From positions 25,074,513-25,138,512 of the forward strand of contig NC_079210.1 in assembly GCF_026745355.1 (NCBI RefSeq): a stretch of DNA of 64,000 bases, in the 5' to 3' direction. Source of the stretch: Beta vulgaris subsp. vulgaris. Lineage: Eukaryota; Streptophyta; Magnoliopsida; Caryophyllales; Amaranthaceae. A program made the translations under genes and the position numbers. The first letter of the stretch is position 1. The number at the start of each line of letters is the position of its first letter. The notes beneath the pieces were generated by a model. That model was not told the origin of the DNA. It did no database searches and saw only the letters and a program-made list of their open reading frames with translations. Below are positions 1 through 10,055 of this stretch, in pieces.

Positions 1-369
1 TCGTTCAAGTGAAATGTATTCATCAAGTGACCAGGGGTTATTAATAATTTTAGGCTGTGATTTATGTTTTGTTGTTTCCTTTTACCCCTGGTGAGCCCCA
101 TTCTATTTCTCGACAAGATTGTATAAGTATCCTACCTTGATATTGACTTGATATTTGAAGACCCGTCTCGGAAATTTATACTCAATTTGGACAAGGCTAC
201 CATGTTTTCTTTTACAGGATTCTGAAGTCATAGAAATTTTTATCATACTATAATTCCTTTTTATATGGATGCTTATATATTTTTTGGTGATCCTTTTGGG
301 GTCCGCAAGGATCCTCAAGATGCAAACGAGATTCTATTACAGGGTTTTTGTATTATTCTTTAAACTTTT
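1..369. other. Intergenic, nothing recognised
   Basis: No gene, repeat or transposon end could be supported in this AT-rich stretch. The open frames are short and have no recognisable motif. Confidence 0.6.
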
Positions 370-1343
370 GAAAAATTGGACAGGAATAATCCTACCTTTG
401 CGCGATTTGTCAAAAATAATTTCACCTTTGGATTATTCTGGAATAATTCCACCTTTGTTTACTAAATCGATTTGTTGGTCATAGGAACATAATGACCGGT
501 AACAAGAAGTTAGGTATGACATTTATTCAATTTTTACCACCCTTTTCCCTGTTCATTTCTCCTGCCTGTTGCCATACCCCAGCCCCACCCCACCCCCACC
601 CTCACCCTTGCCCGCTGCAAAACTTAACCCCCCCCCCCCCGCACTATCCTAGTTTGTTGCTGCTTGTTGCCACACCCCAACCCTGCCCCGCCCCACCCCC
701 ACCCCAGCCCACTGCAAAATCTAAACCCTACTACTACCCTAGTTACCTGCTGCCCTAACCCAAAACCCACCCCACCCTCCCACCTGATTTCCCTGCAAAC
801 CACGACCCTTCGCGTGTAGCCAACCACGCCAACCCTTCTCGTTTCTCCCCTACGTCCCATGACCTCGTCACTCCTCCCTTCTCCTCTCCCTCTGTATCTT
901 TTTACCCCCTCTCTTTTCCTCTCTCCGAGCTTTCCTGGCACCATCATTGTTGACGACCACTGCCACCACCACACACAACCATCGTCTGAAGATTAGATAT
1001 CGTACAACCACCACAAAATATACACACGATTCGAGGACAGAGAGAAAGAGGAAAGAGACATGAGGAAGAGAGAAGCGACGACGGGGAGAGAGAGGGGATG
1101 GGGGTGTGGTGGCTGGGGAGGGGCCTGGTGGCTAGTGCGTGGTTCGGTAGCTAGGGGGAGTCCAAATCAGTCGGGTAAAGGTTGAATCAAAAGTTAACTT
1201 GGTTTACCGGTTTACCAAGTTACAAGTTCCTACGACCGAATAATCGATTTAATAAGCAAAGATAGGATTATTCTAAAATAATCCAAAGGTGAGATTATTT
1301 TTGGCAGATCGACAAAGGTGGGATTATTCCTGTCCAATTTTCC
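370..1343. mobile_element. Candidate non-autonomous element with long terminal inverted repeats
   Basis: Sequence from about 371 to 500 (AATTGGACAGGAATAATCC and onward through CACCTTTGGATTATT) recurs as the reverse complement at about 1215-1342. The arms are roughly 120 bp and imperfect. The interior is C-rich low-complexity sequence (540-790) plus G-rich purine sequence (1035-1150). No transposase was seen. Flanks do not give a clear target duplication, so the superfamily is open; long arms would suit a Mutator-like element. Open frames inside (for example a proline/histidine-rich one at 492-758) are products of the C-rich sequence. Confidence 0.55.
540..790. repeat. C-rich low-complexity tract
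   Basis: Runs built on CCCCACCC and CCCTGCCC, including a stretch of ten or more C at about 629-640, with two loosely repeated sub-blocks (540-650 and 660-760). Composition is sharply unlike the AT-rich flanks. Confidence 0.8.
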
Positions 1344-1550
1344 TGAATTTTTCCCTATTATTGGAGATTTCATTTTTGTAGTGAACTTATCCGAACTAAT
1401 CGAACCTAATTAGCCTTGATTTTACCTTATTTATACGTGGATAAACACTATTAACTTTGATTAGACATAATCAGTCCGGAACCCTTTTTTATTGTGGAGA
1501 TAACACATCCTTATTTGTCAAAATTTTCCAATAGTTTAGTAATATAATTA

Positions 1551-1758
1551 GGGCATGTTCTCCCCAGCTTATTTTCAGTTCAGTTCAGTTCAATTCAGCT
1601 CCAATAAGTTCAGTTCAGTTCAGTTCAGTTCAGCTCCAATAAGTTCAGTTCAGTTCAGATCAGTTCAGTTCAGTTCAGTTCAGTTCAGCTCCATTCTTTT
1701 ATAATTATTTTGTTAAATATTATTATTATGTTGGTATAATTTATTTTACTAATTACTC

Positions 1759-1830
<72 letters not shown>

Positions 1831-1888
1831 TATATATTATTATTATTAAATTATTATTATGATTATATTATTATTATTTAAATATATA

Positions 1889-1953
<65 letters not shown>

Positions 1954-2651
1954 GTTGTTGTTGTTAGTATTATTTTGTTTATTATAGCTTTACTCATTAT
2001 TATTACTATTATTATTAGGAGGAACATGATTTAGGTCAAAGCACAAATAAATCCACTTTTTTTAGCCCATAAACCAATCAAATCGCGTCAAGACGGTTTA
2101 TGATGTAATTTTTGCGGTATTTTTATTACTAAATATTTTTATATTATTAAATCTAATTATTAAAATAGTAATATTAATTTACTTCTTAGATATTATTGTT
2201 ATTATATATCATCATCAAGTATTAATATATTAATACAAATATATAAAATAATTATTATTATTATCATTATTATCATTAATTATTATTATTAGTAATTTAT
2301 AATTATTAAAATTATTTATTTATAACTATCATTTAAAAATATCCAAAATACTATTATTATTATTATTATTATTATTATTATCATTATTATTATTATTATT
2401 ATTCATTATTATTACTTATCTTTATAATTATTATTTAATATTCATATTATTCTTGTTTAAAATATTATTTATATATTTATTACATTCAGTTTATTTCAAT
2501 TCAATTCAATTCAATTCAGTTCAGTTCAGTTCAGTTCAGTTCAGTTCTGATAAGTTCAGTTCAGTTCAGTTCAGCTCCAATAAGTTCAGTTCAGTTCAGC
2601 TCCAATAAGTTCAGTTCAGTTCAGTTGTTTTATGCCGAAGAGAACAGGCCC
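1551..2651. mobile_element. MITE with TTA target duplication and TTCAG subterminal arrays
   Basis: The ends are inverted: GGGCATGTTCTCCCCAGC at the left, and the right end read in reverse is GGGCCTGTTCTCTTCGGC. The element is flanked by TTA at 1548-1550 and 2652-2654. Three-base TWA duplication and GGGC/GGCC ends are typical of PIF/Harbinger (Tourist-like) MITEs. Next to each end are arrays of TTCAG with interspersed CTCCAATAAGTTCAG, in the same orientation at both ends. The centre is a TTA microsatellite. The uninterrupted host sequence can be read in the sister repeat copy near 2840-2860, which supports these boundaries. No transposase is encoded. Confidence 0.8.
1740..1955. repeat. TTA/ATT microsatellite
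   Basis: Two long runs of the trinucleotide TTA, at about 1760-1830 and 1888-1953, within the MITE core. Similar shorter runs recur at about 2357-2405. Replication slippage of the A/T-rich core would explain them. Confidence 0.9.
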
Positions 2652-2908
2652 TTAGAGATAATGAAATTCAGATAGTATGTCGCATTCATTTTGATATGTC
2701 TTTTTATCATTATATCGTTATAGATATTTGTTTATTTGAGAATCTTGTGTCAATAGTTAATGTGTCTTTGATAGGAATATATGTTATGAGTTCATGTTTC
2801 TTCATCCTTATTGTCAAAATTTTCCGATGCTTTAGTCATCTAATTAAACATAATGAAATGCAGATTGTATGTCTCACGTAGATTTTGGATTTTGATATAT
2901 TTTCTTAA

Positions 2909-3544
2909 GAGTTTTTTTTTTAGAAACAACCTTTTAAAAGTGTCATTTTGTGAGAAACAACTTTATAATTTCGTTTTTGTGAGAAACAACCTTTAAACTA
3001 TATTTTCTTGTCAGATCAGACCCCTCAACCATTTTTCGACATTGACTTGATTTTTCCGGCCTTGACTTTTTTTTTACCGGCCTCCCCTCTCTTTTATTTG
3101 TCTTGGAGTTTAATTTCCCTCCAATTTCTTTCTTATATAACCACTTCTTCCCTCTCTTCCACACTTAACACGCTTCTTCCCACACCCCAAATCCAAATTT
3201 TAGGGTTCTTCAATTGGTAAGTTTAGGGTGTAGGACGATTTAGGATTCCTTTGGAAAATTTAGGGATTTGGGGTGTGGTAAGAAGTGGTTAAGTGTGGAA
3301 GAGAGGCAAGAAGTGGTTATATAAGAAAGAAATTGGAGGAGATTAAACTCCAAGACAAATAAAAGAGAGGGAAGGGGGATGAGAAAAAGTCGAGGCCGGA
3401 AAAATTAAGTCAATGTCGAAAAATGGTTGATGAGTCCGATCTGACATGAAAATAGAGTTTAAAGGTTGTTTCTAACAAAAAAAATTTATAAGGTTGTTTC
3501 TCACAAAAGGACGCTTTCAAAATGTTGTTCCTGACAAAAAACTC
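2909..3544. mobile_element. Foldback-type element with ~300-bp inverted arms
   Basis: Almost the whole element is two inverted arms, about 2909-3220 and 3245-3544, around a loop of about 25 bp. Each arm carries repeated GTGAGAAACAACC motifs near the tip, then GACCCCTCAACCATTTTTCGAC or its complement, then pyrimidine-rich sequence. The flanks ATTTTCTTA (left) and ATTTTTTAA (right) could be a decayed 9-bp duplication, which would suit a Mutator-like element. No protein is encoded; the opposed open frames at 2943-3164 and 3008-3220 merely reflect the arm sequence. Confidence 0.75.
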
Positions 3545-3634
3545 ATTTTTTAACAATCATGATAGGGTCATAGGAATTCATTTGTTCGAGATTCCTGTTT
3601 CAATAGCTAATGTATCTTTGATAGAAATATATAT

Positions 3635-4364
3635 TGGTCAATTGAGGAATACTTAGGCTTAGAAGTGGTCCCCCTTTCTCTCGTAAAAGCAATTAAAATT
3701 CAAACACGCCGCGTCACAAGAGTATCTTGACCCACTCAGAATCACTTGCTATTTATCCACTTGCCAATCACTTCTTTTAACGGTTTCTTCCCTCTTAGGC
3801 GGAACCAAAGGAATAAGTTGATTGACTACCCCTTGCCCTCTTTCTCTACCTTTCTGAAGTACGAGAAGGGGGGGGGGGGAGGAACATAATCTTTCGAATT
3901 ATCACTAGAATTCTCTTTAAAATGGGGGATGTTGTCGTGACCACTTAAGCTTGGTTAATTTTGTCAGAAAAAAAAGAAAAAGTAGATCTCGAAAGTTCAT
4001 TGATTAGGAGGGGTGAAAACTAGTAGGCAAGGGTGAGGGTAAAGTAGTATGGACTTTTCTCAAAAAAGTATAGTTTACAAGATCGATCAGTCACCTGCCT
4101 ATTTTAAGGAAAATGATGATGGGGCGGCCGATTCGAAACTAGCTAAGGTGGTTTTTAACAAAAGAAGTTAGTCGTACGTCGGTCTGACCGATGACTAAAC
4201 CTTGTAGTGCAGCTAAGCAAGCATCAATAACAACTGATTGGGAAGTATCATTTCCATAGTGCACCCGAAGCCAAGGAAAGAGTTGGGATAAGAATATCCC
4301 TGCAATCACACTAACATTAGTCATGAATACGCAGTAGTATAATCGGTTGCTTGAGAAGGCTCGC
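3635..4364. other. ~730-bp insertion into the third tandem copy, origin unknown
   Basis: Copy 3 of the local tandem unit reads up to GATAGAAATATAT at about 3634 and resumes at ATGTTATGAGTTCATT at about 4365, so the sequence between is an insertion. It is less AT-rich than its surroundings, contains a run of 11 or more G at about 3867-3878, and has a 61-codon frame on the - strand (4324-4139) that I do not recognise. It has no obvious inverted ends. Style and composition would suit an organelle-derived (NUMT-like) fragment, but this is inference only. Confidence 0.4.
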
Positions 4365-4475
4365 TATGTTATGAGTTCATTCTTCTTAGTCCTTATTTAT
4401 CAAAATTTTCCTTTGATTTAGTGATCTAAATTAACACAAAATGCAGATTGTATGTCTCATTTGAATTTTGATAGT

Positions 4476-5728
4476 AGTGAAGCAAAATAACATTTTTACA
4501 TCTATAGCCATTAGATGCAAACGCCACAAAACTCCTACTAGAAGTTCAACAACAAATTGCCAATAAAGCAAGATACCTATCCTTATCAACTCCAAAAATT
4601 CTCATTCACCCTTTTATTCAATTTTTTTCACTTCTTTTTTTTTTCAATTTTTCATAATTATTTTCACAACTTCTTCATCATTCTTTTAATTTTGTATTAT
4701 CATACTATTTCAATCAACTTTCTTTCAACAAATTTTCCTTCCAATAATTACCACAAAAACCACAAAGAAATTGAAGGTGAACTATTGAAGGGGGGAGGAA
4801 GAGAGAAAATTGGGAGGAAGAAGGGAGAGGGAAGCAGAGAATTGAAGGTGGGAGCTCAATTTTCTCCATTTTTGTCAAGATGAGGGAGAGGAGAGAGAGA
4901 GGATGGAGAAGATATTGATGTTCCTCTAAGTTCTATTTCACACGTGTGATTACTTGTTACACCATAAGCTATAATAGTTACACCCAAGACTAACAATCTT
5001 AGATGTCTTTAATCAAAATCAAGTTATTTCATATATATGCTAAATGTTTTTTAAAACACAAACATCTCTATCTAATCTTCCTTTTAAACTAGATTTTGTT
5101 TTTAAAACAAGATTATAGCTAGATTTGAAATATACTTTCAAATACAACATCTCTGTCTAATCTTCCTTTTAAACTAGATTTTGTTTTTAAAACAAGATTA
5201 TAATGTCTACACATAGTACAAGTTCATGTCAACAAATTCTCCACACTCTTTCAAATATACTAATTAGTTTTTAGGCCTAAGTTATGCCCCGAGTAATTAT
5301 AATTATCATGTATAGTATTTTACTTTAACACTATATCATCAAACATTACTTGTTTTAGTGGTTAAGACTTTTAGTTATGGGATCAAATTTCATACCATGC
5401 ATTTTCTAATTTTTCTAATTGTGTGTGAAGTACATGAACTTAACACTCTAAGGGATAACGTCACGTGATACACTTCCTTGTTTAGGAACACCTTTTAATA
5501 TATTGGTATAAATTGAACATTACCCTTATTAATTAATCACAATCTATCATTTCTTTGATATCTTTTCATCATTATTTCACACTTTTCATCTCTTCCACTG
5601 ATTACTAGTGCTACATGTATTAATATTTTGTATGATATGCAACTATTATTGCCTTTTTTTACATTACAAAGCACCCACCTTTTAAAAAAATAACTCAAAC
5701 ATTTTTCAAAAATACAATTATACCAAAC
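4476..5728. other. AT-rich intergenic stretch with a short duplication and inverted Helitron-like end
   Basis: No gene is supported. A 57-bp block (AACATCTCTATCTAATCTTCC and following) is present twice at 5061-5117 and 5146-5202. The sequence AACACCTTTTAATATATTGG at about 5490-5510 is the reverse complement of the Helitron-like start at 5729, so two similar ends face outward in opposite directions around 5520-5728. Frames at 4557-4883 are low-complexity. Confidence 0.5.
5061..5202. repeat. 57-bp direct duplication
   Basis: Blocks 5061-5117 and 5146-5202 are nearly identical and share CTAATCTTCCTTTTAAACTA followed by an imperfect palindrome TTGTTTTTAAAACAA. They are separated by 28 bp. Confidence 0.85.
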
Positions 5729-6773
5729 TCTATACTAATATATTAAAAGGTGTTCATAAAAAAGTTTGTGTGCCACGTGACACTCTCCTTTAAAGTTGTA
5801 ATGCAAATGTTTTATTTTCAAGTAAAACCCTCAATTAAAAAAATAATGTTGTACAAGGTATCAAACACGTGACCTTTGAATCGAAAAGTGAAAGCTTAAC
5901 CATTAATCCACCATAACACCATTGTTTAATATTTTAAAATAAAATATCATAAGGTCTTATAATTATCTCTATTATATAAGTCAAGGAAGGAGTTATGGTA
6001 TCCTCCTATAAAAAGACTTATTTACCCCTAATTTAAAATATAAACTATTTAAAATTTCTCATTCAACTCCTGATTTACAATTATATATTATAAGAAAAGT
6101 TATAAAAAAAGAAAACTAACATAATAGAGTTTAAGATTGTCATTAAAATATTACTTACGATAAGGAAACTAACCTAACAAAGAAATTTTCCAACAATTGT
6201 AAAGCCGAAAGTTTTAAGATATTCAATAAAAATTCATAAAATTACCGAGAAAAAAAGAGTATAACTCATCTTTTTATTTCTTGACTACATAATTATCTTA
6301 GTCAAGATGTTATTCAATAGAATTAAACCTACTGAGAAAAAGTAAGCATAAACCAAAGTCTCTTATTTTCATTTTTAATCCTATCTTTTTTGTAAAGATT
6401 AATTGTAAGTACGAATTACTTGTTTATTTTTCGCGATAATGTTAATGTTCTTACGATTCTGAATATTAGTATTTATACAATATATTGTCGCACGCATTGC
6501 GTGCATATGAGACTAGTATCTAATTAAAAGATTTGTACAAGTAGTTAGATACCTAACCTTTTTATGATAATAACAAGAGACTATTATATACATAAACTCT
6601 TAATCCAAATCCTTGTAGAAAGAATTAAGCGATTGCTTTCATCCACAAACTTTTAAGGGTTTATTTTTCAAAATTCATGCAATTACTTATCATGTCATTA
6701 CATCAATTTTTCCACACTTGACAAAAAGTTATGAAAAGTAACAACCCGGGGTATCGCCCGGGACGCTCACTAG
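5729..6773 (+). mobile_element. Helitron-like non-autonomous element (outer)
   Basis: The left end TCTATACTAATATATTAAAA is a common plant Helitron 5' terminus. The right end has a GC-rich hairpin (CCCGGG GTATC GCCCGGG, 6745-6762) followed 7 bases later by CTAG at 6770-6773 and then T, as expected for a Helitron 3' terminus inserted 5' of T. The base before the left end is C rather than the usual A, so that boundary is less sure. No Rep/helicase protein is present. A second Helitron-like element is nested inside. Confidence 0.6.
5966..6516 (+). mobile_element. Helitron-like non-autonomous element (nested)
   Basis: It starts TCTCTATTATATAAGTCAAG directly after A (5965). It ends with the hairpin GCACGCATTGCGTGC (about 6490-6504) and CTAG at 6513-6516 directly before T. 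This gives the expected A/T host site with TC and CTRR termini. It is 551 bp, AT-rich, and has no coding capacity. Confidence 0.7.
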
Positions 6774-7102
6774 TTTAGATATTATTACTCGTATATAGTA
6801 CCACGTATCACGAATCAGGATTGGTCTAGTTGTTTACAGGCCCTCCATCTTCCCTTGTAAAATGGCTCGATATTCATCTTACCTTTAACAAAATCCCAAA
6901 TTCCCCCCACTTGTGCAAGGAACATTCATTGTACCTTTCAAAAATCCCCAAACTTTGCTCCATTTGTGAAAGGGATTTCCATCTTACCTTTAAAAAAGAA
7001 GAGTCGTGTATCAAATAGGAAAATACTTTTTATCATATGTATAATCATTTGCCCATAAAGAAAACCAAGTGGTATGTGTCGCTTGACAACAAGTTTACCT
7101 TT
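6774..7102. other. Short intergenic stretch before the gypsy element
   Basis: No gene recognised. Repeated short phrases (CATCTTACCTTTAA at about 6875 and 6980) suggest an old local duplication. The last five bases, CCTTT (7098-7102), are the left target-site duplication of the adjoining LTR retrotransposon. Confidence 0.6.
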
Positions 7103-7469
7103 TGTTTGGGCCCAATAATGCCAAGTGGGCCACTACATGTTTCAAAGCTACTTGCCAGCGTGGCAGTCTTCCAGTGGGACCCACCCATCTTAAATCCTGT
7201 GCCAGCATGGCAGGGACATTCTTCACACATTTCAACGCCTATAAATAGGGGGCAGATCCCCATTTATTGAGGTAATAAGTTCTAGACAAACTACTTCACA
7301 GATCCCAATTAATACGCATCAACTGACTTGATCGTCGGAGGGGCGATTCCGGATCCACCCCGGGGTTAACTCTCGTCCTGTGCAGGTGTCCCAGCAATCT
7401 TCGAGCATCTGACCCTCATTAATCCTAATCTCGATCCATCCCGCATAATACAAGTTTTTACCCGAAACA
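7103..7469 (+). repeat. 5' LTR of the Tat element
   Basis: 367 bp, TG...CA termini. A TATA box (TATAAATA, 7240-7247) followed by GGGGGCAGATCC is placed as expected for the U3/R border. The same box occurs at 19288-19295 in the partner LTR. The right edge is set by the primer binding site directly downstream. Confidence 0.92.
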
Positions 7470-7472
7470 GGT

Positions 7473-7490
7473 TGGCGTCGTTTGTGGGGA
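7473..7490 (+). promoter_or_regulatory. Primer binding site, probably tRNA-Asp
   Basis: Three bases after the LTR comes TGGCGTCGTTTGTGGGGA. It closely matches the complement of the 3' end of plant tRNA-Asp (TGGCGCCGTTGCCGGGGA), the primer commonly used by Athila/Tat elements, with about three mismatches. Confidence 0.75.
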
Positions 7491-7507
7491 TAATCGAACT
7501 AAAAGTC

Positions 7508-9299
7508 ATGGCCATTACTCAGAGAAATCGGAGATGACAGAGGACTCCCGTTCCCTCTCATCACTCGAGAGCACCATCTCATGAGGTGGCTGACGAGACA
7601 GCGAAAAACCCCCGGCAGGCCCCTGTCCTCTCGTCCCGCCACCAGCACGTCCTCGAGAAGGTGCATCCTCGAGAGGCTACAAGTGCAGTTAACCTCGGGG
7701 TGCCTCGAGCTAGGACAGCTCAAATCCCAGCAGCCCCCCCTCGATATAAGCATACCAACCCTAATCCGGTCACTCAACAAGATCTTCAGCAGCTCGCTGA
7801 TCGTCTCAGCGACAATTTTGAGTGCGGCCTCCGAGCTCTAATATTGAACTTCCAGGCAGGAGGAGAAGGGCCCTCGAACAGACCCCCTGTGCTCCCGTGC
7901 CTCGGTTAGTTATTGATCACAATCGAGCAAGGAACCTCGACCAACCCCAGGTCATAGCCCTCGATCCGCCGAGTTCACCACGGGTATCTCGAAGGGCAGC
8001 TCAGGTCGCCCCCAGCAGGGGGGACGCGCGACATGTGATCAACGAGCGCCATCTGAGAAATGCCAATCGTGACGCTCGTGAAGTCTTGAACGAAAAACGA
8101 GCACAGTCCAAGGCAAGGAATATGCCTCCCAGCCCTAACCGGGAACAGAGGGAACCTCGAGAGAAGGAACCTCGAGGGCAGAGGGAGCCTCAGGAGTAGA
8201 GGGAGCCTCAGGAGCAGAGGGAGGCTCGTAAAGAGAGGGGGCCTCGACATCGTTGGGGTCATCAAGAACGAGCGTCTAGTAGCTTTGAGTCCAGCAGCGA
8301 GTCAGAGGCCCAAATGGGCATCTAGGGTTCGTGACTCCCTTCGGGGAGAATATCATGAGAGCCATCACCCCTTGAAAGGTCAAGGTTCCTCCCATCGACC
8401 ACTATGATGGAATTACAGACCCCATCGACGATCTAGCAGCATTTCAGGCACAGATGAGTGTGTAGACCAGTAGCGCGGCTGCATGGTGTAAGTTTTTCCC
8501 AACCACTTTGAAGGGGTTGTCCTTGACCTGGTTCACCGAGCTCCCCTCCGGAAGTATATTGAGCTTCGCGGCTCTCGAAATAGCCTTCAAGCAGAATTTC
8601 ATCGCTGATAGAAGACATCGGAAGACTAGCATTCACCTCATGTCGATTAGACAGCGGAGAGATGAGGACTTAGCCGACTATATCAAGAGGTTCAATGAGG
8701 ACTTAGATAGCATCGCGTTCACCGCGCTCATGTCCGGGTTGTACCCCTCGAGCAAATTCAAGCTGAAGCTCGCGGAAAGTGAAGCATCATCATTTTCAGA
8801 ACCTATGAACCTCGCCCAGAAGTTCATTCAAGCCTCCGATATCTGCAAAACGCATGAGGAGCCTAACTCTGGAAAGAGAAAGCACGAGTACACTCCTCGA
8901 GCGGAGAACCCAAGGGATGTCCCTCGAAAAGAGAAAGACAAAAAGCCCCGGTTGGAGGACAACAGGCACGACCCTCGGTATAATCTTAAACGAAGAGAAA
9001 TCTACCTGGACATCAAAGGAAAGTACCCCTTGCCGAAGCCTAATCCTATCCGGACTTCCGTCAACAAGCGGGATAAAAGGCTCTGGTGAAAGTTCCATCA
9101 CGATTGTGGTCACACTACACGTGATTGCCGAGAACTAAAGAGAGCACTAGACAAACTAGCCGATGAAGGGAAATTGAATCGATATTTGAAGGATCCAAAG
9201 GAGAAGAAAATCGAGCCCGCCAAGAAAAGCAGACCCGAAGTGACGAGACAGCAGAATATGTTAGCGTCATTGCGGGAGGATTCGCCTCGGGCGGCTTAA
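7508..9299 (+). pseudogene. gag of the Tat element, disrupted
   Basis: The first ATG (7508) runs only nine codons before a stop. The coding sequence then continues in pieces in different frames (7586-7909, 7822-8199, about 8370-9089, about 9090-9299). The central piece has the retrotransposon gag capsid fold signature: DHYDGITDP, then FAALEIAFKQNF and RRDEDLADYIKRF (about 8395-8700). Near 9088-9140 the zinc-knuckle-like FHHDCGHTTRDCRELK follows a TGA. The N-terminal part is proline/arginine-rich. Role in the intact family: virus-like particle formation and RNA packaging. Several stops (for example in MSV*TSS near 8465) show it is not translated as one protein. Confidence 0.85.
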
Positions 9300-9429
9300 C
9301 CAACCGTTCTCGAAAAAAGCATCTTTATGCCCTGAAACACGGAAACAACGTGGCTTCTTCAGCAGTCGGCCCGACTATAACCTTCAAGGACGACCATCGA
9401 CCCATACAAACCCCGCATGATGACCCTTT

Positions 9430-9935
9430 AGTCGTTGAAATGAAGATAACCAATCTGCGGGTGAGTTGAGTCCTGATAGACAGCGGAAGTTCCGCCGACA
9501 TCATTACTATGGACTGCCTGAGGAAGCTGAAGTACTAAGAGAAGGACCTCGCCCCTATCGACCAGCCATTGGTGGGATTTGGTGGACAATCTGTTCACCC
9601 CCTAAGCTCGGTCAAGCTTCCCACTCGAATGGGAGAGAAGGGAGCGGGCTGGAATGTCGTCATTGACTACCTAGTGGTAGACACCAATCTCCCCTACAAC
9701 GTGATCATAGGGCGGCCCACGCTCAATAAAGTTAAGGCCGCCATCTCGACATACCAACTGCTCCTGCAGTTCGAGGGGGGCGATGGGAAGGTCGCTCGAT
9801 TGTTCGGCGACCAAAAGTCTGCCCAAGAATGTTACGTCAACAGTTTGAAAAACAAGAATGAAGAAGCTACGCGAAAAAGAAAGTTCCCCGAGCCTGAGGA
9901 GCCCTTTCCCGTGATTGGGCTCTACATAGCTGAGA
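9430..9935 (+). pseudogene. Aspartic protease of the Tat element, disrupted
   Basis: The catalytic motif LIDSGSSADI is present with DSG at 9479-9487. The downstream landmark NVIIGRPTLNKVKAAIS (about 9700-9750) matches the flap/C-terminal part of plant gypsy proteases. A TGA at 9467-9469 lies just before the active site and another stop follows at about 9536, so the frame from gag is closed. In the intact family it cleaves the Gag-Pol polyprotein. Confidence 0.85.
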
Positions 9936-10055
9936 ACGCCAAGAGGTATGAGAGACCTCGTCCCGCGGACAGGGATGAGAAGGTGTGTATTGACAGTGAA
10001 AAGGGCCGCATGGTCCGAATCGGCAAGCAGGTCCCTAAAGAAATAAGGACCTAGA

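Larger units (their letters stand above)
1495..4475. repeat. Diverged ~190-bp tandem unit, three copies split by insertions
   Basis: The unit contains GTTATGAGTTCAT, then CAAAATTTTCC, then GATCTAATTAA and ATGCAGATTGTATGTCTCA. Copy 1 lies at about 1495-1550 plus 2655-2700 and is interrupted by a MITE. Copy 2 lies at about 2725-2890. Copy 3 lies at about 3565-3634 plus 4365-4475, interrupted by another insertion; a foldback element sits between copies 2 and 3. Once insertions are ignored the copies are in line and in the same orientation, so this was a tandem array before the insertions. No coding potential was seen in the unit. Confidence 0.7.

Noticed and set aside
492..974. Opposed 88- and 116-codon frames rich in Pro/His and Arg/Gly
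   Set aside because: They arise from C-rich low-complexity DNA, read on both strands, with no motif.
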